Shown: positions 51,484-59,718, counted from the first letter of the stretch. The stretch: DNA of 64,000 nucleotides from Rhodoferax sp. (GCF_028715765.1 NZ_JAQURE010000007.1:46214-110213); one strand, 5' to 3'. The notes: generated by a model from the sequence alone, not told the origin. A program made the numbers and translations.

Positions 51484-52927
51484 TGACCTCCGGGCTCATG
51501 GTCAGCGGTTTGCCCCATTCCCGTGTCGTCTCCCCGGTCCATTTGTTGGTGGCATCCAGCCCCATCTTGCTGCCCAGACCACTCACCGGCGAGGCAAAGT
51601 CGAGGTAATCAATGGGCGTGTTGTCGGCCAGCAGCGTGTCGCGCACCGGGTCAACGCGGGTGGTGATGGCCCAGATCACTTCCGTCCAATCGCGCACGTT
51701 CACGTCGTCGTCTACCACCACAATGAACTTGGTGTACATGAACTGGCGCAGAAAACTCCAGATGCCAAACATGATGCGCCGCGCGTGGCCGGGGTAGGCT
51801 TTTCGGATGCTGACCACCGCCATGCGGTAACTGCAACCCTCGGCAGGCAGGTAAAAGTCGGTGATCTCGGGGTATTGGCGTTGCAGCAGCGGCACAAACA
51901 GCTCGTTCAAGGCCAGCGCCAGCATGGCGGGCTCATCCGGTGGTTTACCGGTGTAGGTGGAGTGGTAGATGGGGGCGCGCCGCTGCGTGATGCGGTCAAT
52001 GGCGAACACCGGGAACTCGGCGCACTCGTTGTAATAACCGGTGTGGTCACCAAACGGGCCCTCCAGAGCGTGTTCAAAACCGCTTTTGTGCTTAACGTCG
52101 GGGTAAATATGGCCTTCTAGCACGATTTCGGCAAAGGCGGGCACGCGCAAGCAGCTGCCCAGCGCCTTGACAACTTCGGTGCGGCAGCCGCGCAAAAGCC
52201 CGGCAAACTGGTATTCACTCAAACTGTCGGGCACGGGTGTCACCGCGCCCAAAATGGTGGCCGGGTCGGCACCCAGCGCCACACACACCGGGTAGGGCAC
52301 ACCGGGGTTTTGCTGGGCGTGGTCGCGGAAGTCCAACGCCCCACCGCGGTGCGGCAGCCAGCGCATGATGACCTTGTTGCGGGCCAGCACCTGCTGGCGG
52401 TAAATGCCCAGGTTTTGTCGTGCCTTGTGTGGCCCCTGGGTGATGACCAGGCCCCAGGTGATGAGCGGAGCCACGTCGCCCGGCCAGCAGTGCTGGATCG
52501 GCAGCTTGGCCAAATCCACATCCATGCCTTCCCAAACCACGTCCTGGCAGGGTGCGCTGCTGAGTTCTTTGGGCGACATGCTCCACAGGGTTTTGACCAG
52601 GCCGCGCATGCCGACGAGTTCCTTGAAGCCTTTGGGCGCTTCGGGCTCTTTGAGGTTGGCCAGCACGTGGCCAAACTGGCGCAGTTCGCTCACGTCCTTC
52701 ACGCCCATGCCTAAAGCCACGCGGCGGGTGGTGCCAAACAGGTTACCCAGCACTGGCATGGTGTGGCCGGTGGGGTGCTCAAACAGCAAAGCCGGACCAC
52801 CGGCGCGCAGAACCTTGTCGCACAGCGCCGTCATCTCCAAATGTGGCGAAACTTCTGCTTGCACGCGCTTGAGCTCACCCATTTGTTCTAGCTGGGTGAT
52901 GAACTCTCTTAAATCTCGGTAGGCCAC
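51443..52927 (-). CDS. ubiD: 3-octaprenyl-4-hydroxybenzoate carboxy-lyase UbiD
   Basis: 494 residues. Prenylated-FMN-dependent decarboxylase of ubiquinone biosynthesis. Motifs: [105 protein letters not shown] and [17 protein letters not shown]. Full length. It is outside the accessory island on its right side; its 3' end overlaps the right-flank repeat region. No ubiX is in the window. Confidence 0.97.
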   Translation of the reverse strand: MAYRDLREFITQLEQMGELKRVQAEVSPHLEMTALCDKVLRAGGPALLFEHPTGHTMPVLGNLFGTTRRVALGMGVKDVSELRQFGHVLANLKEPEAPKGFKELVGMRGLVKTLWSMSPKELSSAPCQDVVWEGMDVDLAKLPIQHCWPGDVAPLITWGLVITQGPHKARQNLGIYRQQVLARNKVIMRWLPHRGGALDFRDHAQQNPGVPYPVCVALGADPATILGAVTPVPDSLSEYQFAGLLRGCRTEVVKALGSCLRVPAFAEIVLEGHIYPDVKHKSGFEHALEGPFGDHTGYYNECAEFPVFAIDRITQRRAPIYHSTYTGKPPDEPAMLALALNELFVPLLQRQYPEITDFYLPAEGCSYRMAVVSIRKAYPGHARRIMFGIWSFLRQFMYTKFIVVVDDDVNVRDWTEVIWAITTRVDPVRDTLLADNTPIDYLDFASPVSGLGSKMGLDATNKWTGETTREWGKPLTMSPEVTARMEQVWQTLGL

Positions 52928-53267
52928 GGCAATGCTCTTAAGGTTGATGTGGAATGCTTAATTAGGGCCTGACCCTCATGGCGCTACCTTAAAGGCGTGG
53001 CCTTAAAAAAGTGATTGGGCTGACCAAGTTTTCTGATGCTAAGCTGAAGTTGTTCAAGGACAGCAACCAGCTTCAGAAGAAGGGGAAGGGCCAGTCCAAA
53101 TGCATAGTACCAAGATTGGCAGAATAAAACATCACATACAGCTACTGCGCCAACAATTTGCACAGACTGAAACCTATCCTATAACGCAGGCATTCGACCC
53201 AGAAAGTAACTCGGTTATAGAACTCCTCACGAAGTTTTTATGGAGCAGCTAGAAATGCATAATCACG
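52928..53267. other. Intergenic stretch without recognisable gene
   Basis: About 340 bases right of ubiD. A short plus-strand reading KKVIGLTKFSDAKLKLFKDS is seen but is too short and unmatched to call a gene. Base composition becomes AT-richer than in the flanking genes, leading into the repeat array that starts near 53268. Confidence 0.5.
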
Positions 53268-53460
53268 ATGTTGCACTTCAGACTTGAATCCGCCGCTTTT
53301 TGTAGTGTGCCGGATCACAACATAGGAACGATCATGTTGCCCTTACAGTCATTATTTGCTATTGATTAAAGAGCGGTGTACGCTTAAATAGTGGGCGATA
53401 GAGGCCTATTTCTTTTAAGATAATTGTACTCTGACCCCAATTACTCTGACCCCAATTAGA
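53268..53460. repeat. ~170-bp array repeat, copy R1
   Basis: GTAGTGTGCCGGATCACAAC, AGGAACGATCATG, ATTATTTGCTATTGATTAAA, then a dispersed-repeat core (GCGGTGTACGC..GGGCGATAGAGGCC) and CTCTGACCCCAATTA, the last block doubled. It lies just downstream of the first DUF1640-like gene. Confidence 0.75.
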
Positions 53461-53461
53461 T

Positions 53462-53758
53462 CTAGAAATATTGTTTGGCAAAGTTAGCTATTGCAACGGC
53501 CAAAACGGCGGCCAACATCCACTGCAAAAGCGAGAACCTGCCGTCATGTTCGAGCATCTTGCGTTCAAGTCGCTCAATGTCAGAATGGACTGACTTTTCA
53601 AGAGCCTGAACGTCACCACGCGTCGCCAGCGATATCTCCATCACTTCGGTCAAGATGTCACGCTGGGCCTTGACAAAGGCTTCAACCTGCGCAGAAGCAA
53701 TGCTGGATGCTTCAAGCTGTTTGACGTATTTCAGAGTATCAAAAGTGATGGTTGACAT
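53462..53758 (-). CDS. DUF1640-like coiled-coil membrane protein, array gene 1
   Basis: 98 residues. N-terminal motif MSTITFDTLKYVKQLEASSI, a heptad-rich middle (DVQALEKSVHSDIERLERKM) and a C-terminal membrane helix ending ANFAKQYF. This is the layout of DUF1640/CCDC90-type proteins related to mitochondrial MCUR1; the bacterial role is unknown. Membrane-anchored with a cytoplasmic coiled coil is the simplest reading. Preceded upstream by repeat R2 and followed by R1. Three further copies lie to the right and one at 61.5 kb. Confidence 0.8.
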   Translation of the reverse strand: MSTITFDTLKYVKQLEASSIASAQVEAFVKAQRDILTEVMEISLATRGDVQALEKSVHSDIERLERKMLEHDGRFSLLQWMLAAVLAVAIANFAKQYF

Positions 53759-53772
53759 GCCTGGAAGGCTAA

Positions 53773-53948
53773 CATTGCGACAAGCATGGCTCGCGGCTTT
53801 TTACAGTGTGCCGAACAACTACATGGGAACGATCATGCTGTCCTTGTGGTGATTATTTGCTATTAATTAGAGAGCTACTCACGCTTTACTGACGTGCGAT
53901 GAAGGCAGATTTCTTCTGAATTAATTAGAATCTGCCTCCAATTACCTT
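53773..53948. repeat. ~170-bp array repeat, copy R2
   Basis: ATTGCGACAAGCATGGCTCG, TTTTTACAGTGTGCCGAACA, ATGGGAACGATCATGCTGTC, TTAGAGAGCTACTCACGCTT, GCAGATTTCTTCTGAATTAA and CTCCAATTACC. The block AGAGCTACTCACGC..GATGAAGGC is a diverged dispersed-repeat core. Confidence 0.8.
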
Positions 53949-54009
53949 ATTTAGCAGGTTTTGGTTGGGAAAGGGTATAACGTCCCCTTTCCCCCCCCGC
54001 TTTTCTCAG

Positions 54010-54291
54010 CTACAAAAGCTTGACCAGGGCAACGGTCGTACCAGTCGCTACTGTGATGAATGCACCAAGTTTCATAGTAAGACGAAGCTCCATGGCTTGC
54101 ATATCTTTGCTCATCAAATCAATACGGTTTTCTACCTGCAATATGTCCGCCTTAGTGGAGAGAGTTGATTCAAGCGCTTCCGACAGTGAGTCCTGCTGTG
54201 CTTGTGCGAAAGCAGCAGCTTGCTCACGTGGCATACCCGCTTTTTCAAGCCGATCAACGAATTTGAATGTATCGAATGTGATGGTGGACAT
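54010..54291 (-). CDS. DUF1640-like coiled-coil membrane protein, array gene 2
   Basis: 93 residues: MSTITFDTFKFVDRLEKAGM, PREQAAAFAQAQQDSLSEAL, a short coiled coil (DILQVENRIDLMSKDMQAME) and a C-terminal membrane helix ending GTTVALVKLL. Clearly homologous to array gene 1 at both ends, with strong divergence in the middle. Between this gene and repeat R2 is a short C-rich tract (53985-54000). Function unknown. Confidence 0.8.
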   Translation of the reverse strand: MSTITFDTFKFVDRLEKAGMPREQAAAFAQAQQDSLSEALESTLSTKADILQVENRIDLMSKDMQAMELRLTMKLGAFITVATGTTVALVKLL

Positions 54292-54383
54292 ACTTCAAAG
54301 TGTACAGCAGAGGCTCAAAGCAGGGAATTATTTCATTCATATGGGTGAGTTCAGATTCAAAAAGGGAAGCATCCCTTTCTATC

Positions 54384-54456
54384 TGCCAATTAATTGGAAT
54401 CTGACCCCGATTAATCCCACCAGGTTGATGGTCGTCATGCATGGAAGTCTAAAATT
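54384..54456 (-). pseudogene. 5' stub of a further DUF1640-like gene
   Basis: Minus strand ATGACGACCATCAACC at 54440 downwards resembles the start region of array gene 1 (ATGTCAACCATCAC), and the upstream context GCATGGAAGTCTAAAATTGC matches GCCTGGAAGGCTAACATTGC before gene 1. After about six codons it runs into GGATTAATCGGGGTCAGATT, the downstream repeat block. So nearly the whole gene has been deleted between its start and the repeat. Confidence 0.6.
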
Positions 54457-54622
54457 GCGACAAGCATGACTTTTTACAGTGTGCCGGATCACAACATAGG
54501 AACGATCATGCTGTCCTTGTGATGCTTATTTGCTTTTAATCAGAGAGCTGCTTGTGTTTTACTGGCGGACGCCGGAGGCAGATTTCTTTTAAATTAATTG
54601 TACCCCGACCCCAATTAATTCA
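54457..54622. repeat. ~170-bp array repeat, copy R3
   Basis: TTGCGACAAGCATGAC, TTTTTACAGTGTGCCGGATC, AACATAGGAACGATCATGCT, GAGAGCTGCTTGTGTTTTAC, GGAGGCAGATTTCTTTTAAA and GACCCCAATTAATT. Differs from R2 by a small deletion and scattered substitutions. Confidence 0.8.
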
Positions 54623-54869
54623 TTATTTTTAAAAGCGCTGCAGTAATGCCACCAACGGCGATGGTCGTGCCAACAAACCATTTGACCATCTCGACCTTGA
54701 GTTCCGCTACTTCACGGCGAACAGATTCGATGTCTCCACGGGTTGCCAGTTGCTGCCCGTGTGACGTGTAGCGTTCGTCTATTTCTTTTTTAATGGATTC
54801 GGCTGCACGACGTGCGTTGTCGGCCGGCACATTGATGGCAGTTAAAGCTTCAAATATTTCGAGTTCCAT
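54615..54869 (-). CDS. DUF1640-like coiled-coil membrane protein, array gene 3
   Basis: 84 residues: MELEIFEALTAINVPADNAR, KEIDERYTSHGQQLATRGDI, ESVRREVAELKVEMVKW and a terminal membrane helix ending GGITAALLKIMN. It belongs to a different branch from genes 1 and 2 (no MSTITFDT start) but keeps the plan: N-terminal segment, coiled coil, one C-terminal helix. Closest in the window to array gene 4. Its stop overlaps the edge of repeat R3. Confidence 0.8.
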   Translation of the reverse strand: MELEIFEALTAINVPADNARRAAESIKKEIDERYTSHGQQLATRGDIESVRREVAELKVEMVKWFVGTTIAVGGITAALLKIMN

Positions 54870-54915
54870 TCGGTCGAGTCTAGCATTGTGAATGCGTATC
54901 TGCGTGATACACCTG

Positions 54916-54954
54916 AATAAAAAACCCTACCAGGTTACCCAGGCGGGGGTTTGT
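54916..54954. terminator. Degenerate copy of a bidirectional terminator
   Basis: AAAACCCTACCAGGTTACCC then AGGCGGGGGTTTG: matches the terminator at 55424-55465 except for a mutated left stem arm. Its duplication together with the adjacent DUF1640-like gene suggests a tandem duplication of gene plus terminator. Confidence 0.6.
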
Positions 54955-54956
54955 GC

Positions 54957-55103
54957 ATGAATGCTATTGATTAAAGAGCTGCTTACGCTTGACTGGCGGG
55001 CGCTGAAGGCAGATTTCTTCTGAATTAATTAGAATCTGACCCCAATTACTCATTGCGGCAAGCATGGCTCTTTGTAGTGTGCCGGATAACAACATAGGCA
55101 CGT
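54957..55103. repeat. ~170-bp array repeat, copy R4, permuted
   Basis: GCTATTGATTAAAGAGCTGC, GAAGGCAGATTTCTTCTGAA, GAATCTGACCCCAATTACTC directly joined to ATTGCGGCAAGCATGGCTCT and GTAGTGTGCCGGATAACAAC. The junction that holds a gene in the other copies is empty here. Confidence 0.75.
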
Positions 55104-55104
55104 C

Positions 55105-55379
55105 TTAATGCAGCACTTTGATCAGAGCCGCAAAGACGCCTACGGCGGCAAAATAGCGGTGGTAGTCCAACACTGGGATTTGGCTATGGCTTTGATCAGT
55201 TCTACCTTTAGCTCGGCAACCCCTTTGAGTACAGCCTCCACATCGCCATGCGTGGCAAGTTGCGAAGAGTGCAGCGCAAAACGTTTGTCAATTTCCCGAT
55301 TGATCGACTCAACTGCGGCTTTGGCATTTTCTGGAGCAATGCCTGCACTGACGAAAGCGCTGTCAATTGCAAGTTCCAT
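55105..55379 (-). pseudogene. DUF1640-like protein, array gene 4, frameshifted near the end
   Basis: From ATG 55379 the frame reads MELAIDSAFVSAGIAPENAK, REIDKRFALHSSQLATHGDV and ELKVELIKAIAKSQCW, then TTTAILPP and stop at 55140. In the neighbouring frame the DNA continues with DYHRYFAAVGVFAALIKVLH to a TAA at 55105, which is the expected hydrophobic C-terminal helix. A single-base frameshift near 55160-55185 therefore removes the membrane anchor. Otherwise highly similar to array gene 3 (GDVEAVLKGVAELKVEL against GDIESVRREVAELKVEM). Confidence 0.75.
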
Positions 55380-55423
55380 GAAAGTCAGTTTAATGCATCT
55401 TGCGGATTGCCTGAGCAGACGTC

Positions 55424-55465
55424 CATGAAAAACCCCCGCCAAGCTACCCAGGCGGGGGTTTGAGG
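55424..55465. terminator. Bidirectional intrinsic terminator, downstream of porin 1
   Basis: ACCCCCGCC (55432-55440) and GGCGGGGGT (55451-55459) with A-run on the left and T-rich on both exits. On the minus strand it lies 40 bases after the stop of the porin gene at 55500. Confidence 0.9.
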
Positions 55466-55499
55466 TTTTTACCGTTAACTGGCTTGCGCCAGCGTCAGA

Positions 55500-56528
55500 T
55501 TAAAACGTATGTTTAACACCAAAAGCAACGGCACTCACATCAGTGTCAGCAACCAGACCAGGATTGTCATATGTCATCATCTTCAGACCACCATAAACCG
55601 TGGTGCGCTTAGACAAGCCGTACGCTACAGCCAAACCGTAGCTTGAACGTTTTTGATCACCAGCTGTAACATTGTCTGATGATTTAGCGTAACCAACACC
55701 TAACGTCATATTAGCCGACACAGGAATGTCAGCACCAATAGCAAACTCAGTAGTGTCAGCACCAGAAACATTAGCTACGTTAGACACTTTGCCATACTGA
55801 AGCTTAGCTTTTGCAACGCCAAAATCGTACGCACCACCCAAGCGGGTGTATGCGACATCATTGGCATTGTTATTAAGATCTTCTTTCTGATATGCCAACT
55901 CTGCGCCCAGAGGGCCACCAGAGTATGTCAAATTGAATGCCGTGGTCGCCTTAGCACCAGCTGGGAGACCATTTGCGTCTTCAGCCAAAGCGTAAGAAAC
56001 AGCGCCTGAGAGTCCACTCATGTTAGGAGCTTGGTAGTGAATTTGGTTTGTTGCCTTGCCGGCGTGCTGAACTGAGCGAAACACTGCACCAGCATTTTTC
56101 AAACCACTTGCCATTGTGAAACCATTGGCAGGGGCCAGGTCAGAATCGAAAAGAGAGGCAGAACGAGCCTGAGCATCATCAAATGCAGTACCAGCCACAC
56201 CAAACTTCACGGCGCCAAAGCCACCAGAAAAACCAACATTTGCTGCGCGAGTGAAACCAGTACCAGCGCCATCATCCATATTGAAGCCTTGCTCTAATTG
56301 GAAATTAGCTTTCAAGCCGCCACCCAAGTCTTCAGAGCCACGCATGCCCCAACGAGAAGAAGAAACGCCGCCAGAAACCATCTCTGTTGTGCGAGTAGTT
56401 ACACCGGCAGTTTTGGTGCTAATGGAGCCAACCCAAACGTCAGCGATGCCATACAAAGTTACAGAAGATTGAGCCATTGCGGCGCCAGAAGCAGCCAGAA
56501 CGGCCATTGCGATTAGGGATTTTTTCAT
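55500..56528 (-). CDS. Outer-membrane porin, Gram-negative family 4 (porin 1)
   Basis: 342 residues from ATG 56528. Signal peptide MKKSLIAMAVLAASGAAMAQ, then the first strand SSVTLYGIADVWVGSI. Beta-barrel pattern of Burkholderiales trimeric porins: SRWGMRGSEDLGGGLKANFQ, VGFSGGFGAVKFG, SYGLAVAYGLSKRTTVYGGL and the terminal AVAFGVKHTF with C-terminal Phe. Allows passive diffusion of small solutes, probably anion-selective as in Omp32. A 5'-UTR hairpin and GGAG precede it. Two further porins follow to the right. Confidence 0.96.
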   Translation of the reverse strand: MKKSLIAMAVLAASGAAMAQSSVTLYGIADVWVGSISTKTAGVTTRTTEMVSGGVSSSRWGMRGSEDLGGGLKANFQLEQGFNMDDGAGTGFTRAANVGFSGGFGAVKFGVAGTAFDDAQARSASLFDSDLAPANGFTMASGLKNAGAVFRSVQHAGKATNQIHYQAPNMSGLSGAVSYALAEDANGLPAGAKATTAFNLTYSGGPLGAELAYQKEDLNNNANDVAYTRLGGAYDFGVAKAKLQYGKVSNVANVSGADTTEFAIGADIPVSANMTLGVGYAKSSDNVTAGDQKRSSYGLAVAYGLSKRTTVYGGLKMMTYDNPGLVADTDVSAVAFGVKHTF

Positions 56529-56556
56529 TTCAAATTTCTCCAAGGTTAAACATAAA

Positions 56557-56584
56557 GGCTTTGAAATCAAGTCGTTTCAAAGCC
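56557..56584 (-). promoter_or_regulatory. 5'-UTR hairpin of porin 1
   Basis: Perfect 10-bp inverted repeat GGCTTTGAAA / TTTCAAAGCC with an 8-base loop, 29 bases upstream of the ATG, followed by TTTATGTTTAACCTTGGAG. The porin 2 leader has the same plan. Confidence 0.65.
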
Positions 56585-56751
56585 CTGAGCCAACCTCCTG
56601 TTTAAGGAAGTTAGACGTATTGAAACAGATGCCAATCGTTTTTATCGGAATAACGTCTAAAAACGCTGCCGAAAGCTGCGCAAGCGTGGTGATCTTGCAA
56701 CAAATTGCAACCAAACAAGGTAATTCAATGACAAGCACTCCTCTTAAATAG

Positions 56752-56777
56752 AAAAAGCCGCCCGGGGGCGGCTTTTT
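56752..56777. terminator. Bidirectional terminator downstream of porin 2
   Basis: AAAAAGCCGCCC (56752-56763) paired with GGGCGGCTTTTT, giving T-runs on both strands. On the minus strand it follows the porin 2 stop at 56804 by 27 bases. Confidence 0.92.
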
Positions 56778-56803
56778 CTTCGTCAGCTTAGCTGAATAGG
56801 TTA

Positions 56804-57808
56804 TCAGAACGCGTGGCGAATACCAACAGCCATCAAGCTGTGCTTGACATCGTTTGTTCCCGCTTTACTGATTTTGTCTGATTCATAACCACCATAGACA
56901 GATGTACGCTTAGACAAGCTATAGGAAGCACCAAACCCGAGACCATCACGCTTGAAGTCGCCAGCTGTAACGTTGTCGTTGGAGCGGGCATAGCTAGCTG
57001 AAACCGTAAGGTTACTAGACACAGAATAGTCTAAACCAAACTGCCATTCAGCAACATCAGCACCACTGACATTGGCAACATTGGTAACTTTTCCGTAAGA
57101 TGCCATGATGGTTGCCACGCCAAGATTGTAAGAACCACCCAAGCGTGTGTAGGCTGTATCGTTGACTTGATTGTTGAAGTTATCAACTTGGTAGCCGAAT
57201 TGCAAAGCCAATGGACCGTTGCCATAAGTCAAATTCAAACTGGTAACGGATAAAGCGCCTGCAGGCAAGCCATTAGCATCTTCAGCCAGTGAATAGCTGA
57301 CTGCACCACTAAAACCACCCATGCTTGGAGCTTGGTAGAAAATGCCGTTGTTTGGACGCCCGGTATAACCTCCGCTTATGAATACGCCGTTATTGGCTGG
57401 TGACAATGCAGAGTCAAAAACCGCGTCAGCAGAACCACCTACGTCGTCAAAGGCAGTTGTCATGCGGCCCAAGCGCACTTCACCAAAACCACCAGAAAAG
57501 CCTACCCACGACTGGCGTGAAAATGCCAGCGTTGCAGCACTGGCCGCACCAGTATCAAGAGCAAAGCCTTGCTCCAAATTGAAATTGGCTTTTAAGCCCC
57601 CACCCAAATCCTCAGAGCCTTTAACGCCCCAACGCGAAGAACTTACACCACCATCACCCAAGGTAGTTACAGATTGACTGGTAACACCGTTGTCATTTTT
57701 GACTGAACCTACCCATGCATCCACAACCCCGTAAACAGTCACAGTCGATTGTGCAAACGAAGCACCAGAAGCAGCCAACACGGCCAATGCCACTAAACTT
57801 TTTTTCAT
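56804..57808 (-). CDS. Outer-membrane porin, Gram-negative family 4 (porin 2)
   Basis: 334 residues. Signal peptide MKKSLVALAVLAASGASFAQ, then STVTVYGVVDAWVGSV. Same barrel signatures as porin 1: SRWGVKGSEDLGGGLKANFN, VGFSGGFGEVRLGRMTTAFD, GLGFGASYSLSKRTSVYGGY and C-terminal MAVGIRHAF. Paralogue of porin 1, likely a tandem duplication, with own promoter, 5'-UTR hairpin and terminator. Roughly half the residues look shared; surface-loop regions differ most. Confidence 0.96.
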   Translation of the reverse strand: MKKSLVALAVLAASGASFAQSTVTVYGVVDAWVGSVKNDNGVTSQSVTTLGDGGVSSSRWGVKGSEDLGGGLKANFNLEQGFALDTGAASAATLAFSRQSWVGFSGGFGEVRLGRMTTAFDDVGGSADAVFDSALSPANNGVFISGGYTGRPNNGIFYQAPSMGGFSGAVSYSLAEDANGLPAGALSVTSLNLTYGNGPLALQFGYQVDNFNNQVNDTAYTRLGGSYNLGVATIMASYGKVTNVANVSGADVAEWQFGLDYSVSSNLTVSASYARSNDNVTAGDFKRDGLGFGASYSLSKRTSVYGGYESDKISKAGTNDVKHSLMAVGIRHAF

Positions 57809-57831
57809 GAAAAACTCCTAAGGTTAAAAAT

Positions 57832-57861
57832 CACCAAACAGACTTTGTGACTGGTTTGGTG
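57832..57861 (-). promoter_or_regulatory. 5'-UTR hairpin of porin 2
   Basis: CACCAAAC / GTTTGGTG inverted repeat (8 bp, 14-base loop) 24 bases upstream of the ATG, followed on the minus strand by ATTTTTAACCTTAGGAG. The hairpin plus T-run could act as an attenuator or protect the mRNA 5' end. Confidence 0.6.
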
Positions 57862-58232
57862 CAGCGAACAAAAATTCACATAACTTATTTCAGCACAGAA
57901 CCCGTCTTCAGCCCTTGTTCTGCTGGATTACACGCAAGTTACATTCCAACCTTAACTGAATGTGTGGCAAGGATGCCACATTTGAGTTTCCATCAGTGCG
58001 TTCTTTTGGATTAGCCATACGACTGGCCAGCCAAGCAAAATCATTGACCCTTTCAAAATCACTAAAGTGAGCACCAGAGTCGCACCAAACAAGGGAAAAC
58101 CCTTGTGGGGTAAATCCCCAAAGCAGTGCAGATGAGGTGCATGGAGAGCCGCAAAACTTTTACACTGGTTATTCAAAACGCATAGTCGAACTGCTTAATT
58201 TTTTATTTTTTCATCAATGAGCCACAAACATC
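57862..58232. other. Intergenic region between divergent porins; possible sigma70 promoter for porin 3
   Basis: No convincing gene. TTTACA at 58159-58164 and CATAGT at 58181-58186, 16 bases apart, form a fair promoter 47 bases before the porin 3 ATG. The remainder is AT-rich leader sequence; a 74-codon minus-strand reading is present but unsupported. Confidence 0.35.
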
Positions 58233-59579
58233 ATGATCAACTTTGACACACCCCATGCTCGAAATTTCAAAACGCGCCGTCTGGCTTTGGCTTGCGTATT
58301 GTGTGCCGCGCCCCTGGCGCAAGCGCAAACTGGCTCGGGTGTCACGCTTTATGGTCTGGCCGATGCTGGCATCACCTCTGTGAGCGGTTTGAAAGCGGGC
58401 ACGGTGACGCAGTTGGCCAGCGGCATCATGGAGGGCTCGCGCTGGGGCATGAAGGGCAATGAAGATTTGGGCGGCGGCTACAAAGCCATTTTTTCGCTCG
58501 AGAGTCGCGTGGAGCTGGACACGGGAAGCAACAGCAGTCGACCGATTTCAGGCAATCAAATTTCTGATCGTTTCTCAACGGCCACGCTTTTGGGCTTGCC
58601 AGCCGCTTATCAACCGTTTGTGAATGGTGTGGTGGGGGCGGCTGGTGCGCCTGGCACTTTATTGAATGAATATGGCGTGAACGTGGGAACTTACGGTAAT
58701 CGCTTGTTTGACCGTCAAGCTTATGTGGGCTTGGTGACACCCGCAGGTGCTGTTTTGGCTGGCCGCCTGTACACACCTGCGTTCGAAACCCATGCGGCTT
58801 ACGACATTATGGAAACACAGTCTGGCCTGTCTTCCGGGCAAATTGTTGCTTTTCCAGCAGTTCTGGAAATTCGCAAATCTAATTCGCTTCAATATCGTTT
58901 TGTGAAAGACGGTGTGTCTGGTGCGTTGATGTATTCTTTGGGCGACAGTGGAGAAAATGCCAATAATTCCAGCAAGATGTTTGGCTTGAATGCCAATTAC
59001 AAAACTGGCGATTTTTCGGTGGGATTGGGCTACAACAAGGCCAACAACGAGTTGGGGCAAGCTTCTTTGACGACCTCTGTATTGGGCGCGTCAATGCAAT
59101 TTGGTAGCGATAAGTTGACCGGTATGGTGATCAAGATCAATGACGACAACCCCAGTTCGTTGTCTGGCATTGCTGCTGCGCTGACTCCAGCTGCAACCGC
59201 TGCACTAGACGCAACGTTTGGCGCAGGTGCTGGAGCTGCTGCAGCCAGACAGATTCAAGCCGCCTATGTGAATGCCTTTAAACAAGACGGTACTTTGATC
59301 CACATTGGTTACCGTCATGTGGTTGGGAAAAATACGATTTCTGTCGCTTACAGCGATTACAACGACAACCGCCCCGCCAATGCGGACGTATCCTCATATG
59401 GTGCAGCCTATACCTATGCACTGTCTAAGCGTACTGATCTGAACGCTGTTTGGGTGCGATTCAACAACAAAAATCTGGCTCAAGTTGCACCCGGCGGCAA
59501 TGGCTATATTGGTGGTGTCACGGCAACTGCCGGCACCGATTCCACAGGCATCGCTTTTGGCATTCGCCACCGCTTTTAA
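58233..59579 (+). CDS. Outer-membrane porin, Gram-negative family 4 (porin 3, larger)
   Basis: 448 residues. An unusual N-terminus MINFDTPHARNFKTRRLALA precedes the hydrophobic signal core CVLCAAPLAQAQ, giving a long basic n-region. Barrel features: SGVTLYGLADAGITSVSG, GSRWGMKGNEDLGGGYKAIF, RQAYVGLVTPAGAVLAGRLY, YGAAYTYALSKRTDLNAVWV and IAFGIRHRF at the end. About 100 residues longer than porins 1 and 2, with Ala-rich inserted loops (about 305-345). Own terminator. Divergent from porin 2. Confidence 0.94.
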   Translation: MINFDTPHARNFKTRRLALACVLCAAPLAQAQTGSGVTLYGLADAGITSVSGLKAGTVTQLASGIMEGSRWGMKGNEDLGGGYKAIFSLESRVELDTGSNSSRPISGNQISDRFSTATLLGLPAAYQPFVNGVVGAAGAPGTLLNEYGVNVGTYGNRLFDRQAYVGLVTPAGAVLAGRLYTPAFETHAAYDIMETQSGLSSGQIVAFPAVLEIRKSNSLQYRFVKDGVSGALMYSLGDSGENANNSSKMFGLNANYKTGDFSVGLGYNKANNELGQASLTTSVLGASMQFGSDKLTGMVIKINDDNPSSLSGIAAALTPAATAALDATFGAGAGAAAARQIQAAYVNAFKQDGTLIHIGYRHVVGKNTISVAYSDYNDNRPANADVSSYGAAYTYALSKRTDLNAVWVRFNNKNLAQVAPGGNGYIGGVTATAGTDSTGIAFGIRHRF

Positions 59580-59599
59580 ATTGCGCGAATGTTCATGTC

Positions 59600-59626
59600 A
59601 AAGGCTCCGAAAGGAGCCTTTTTTTA
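59600..59626 (+). terminator. Intrinsic terminator of porin 3
   Basis: GGCTCC / GGAGCC stem (59603-59618) followed by seven T, 21 bases after the stop. Confidence 0.92.
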
Positions 59627-59718
59627 TTAGGCCGTTTTGACAAATTGGCTCAATGGCGTGCTTGGACTTGAGATCACCCATCGTGCAACAATTCAGCATT
59701 ATTTGACGTGAGACCGAC

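Noticed and set aside
54254..54442. 62-codon reading in the array
   Set aside because: It uses an out-of-frame ATG at the start of the gene stub and reads through the repeat; no family match.
53268..55465. CRISPR array or integron
   Set aside because: Repeats are ~170 bp, few and imperfect, spacers encode proteins; no cas genes and no integrase in the window. A cassette-like array remains possible but not as a known integron.
57952..58176. 74-codon minus-strand reading with a hydrophobic middle between porins 2 and 3
   Set aside because: No RBS, no recognisable family, lies in a leader/promoter region; could be chance.
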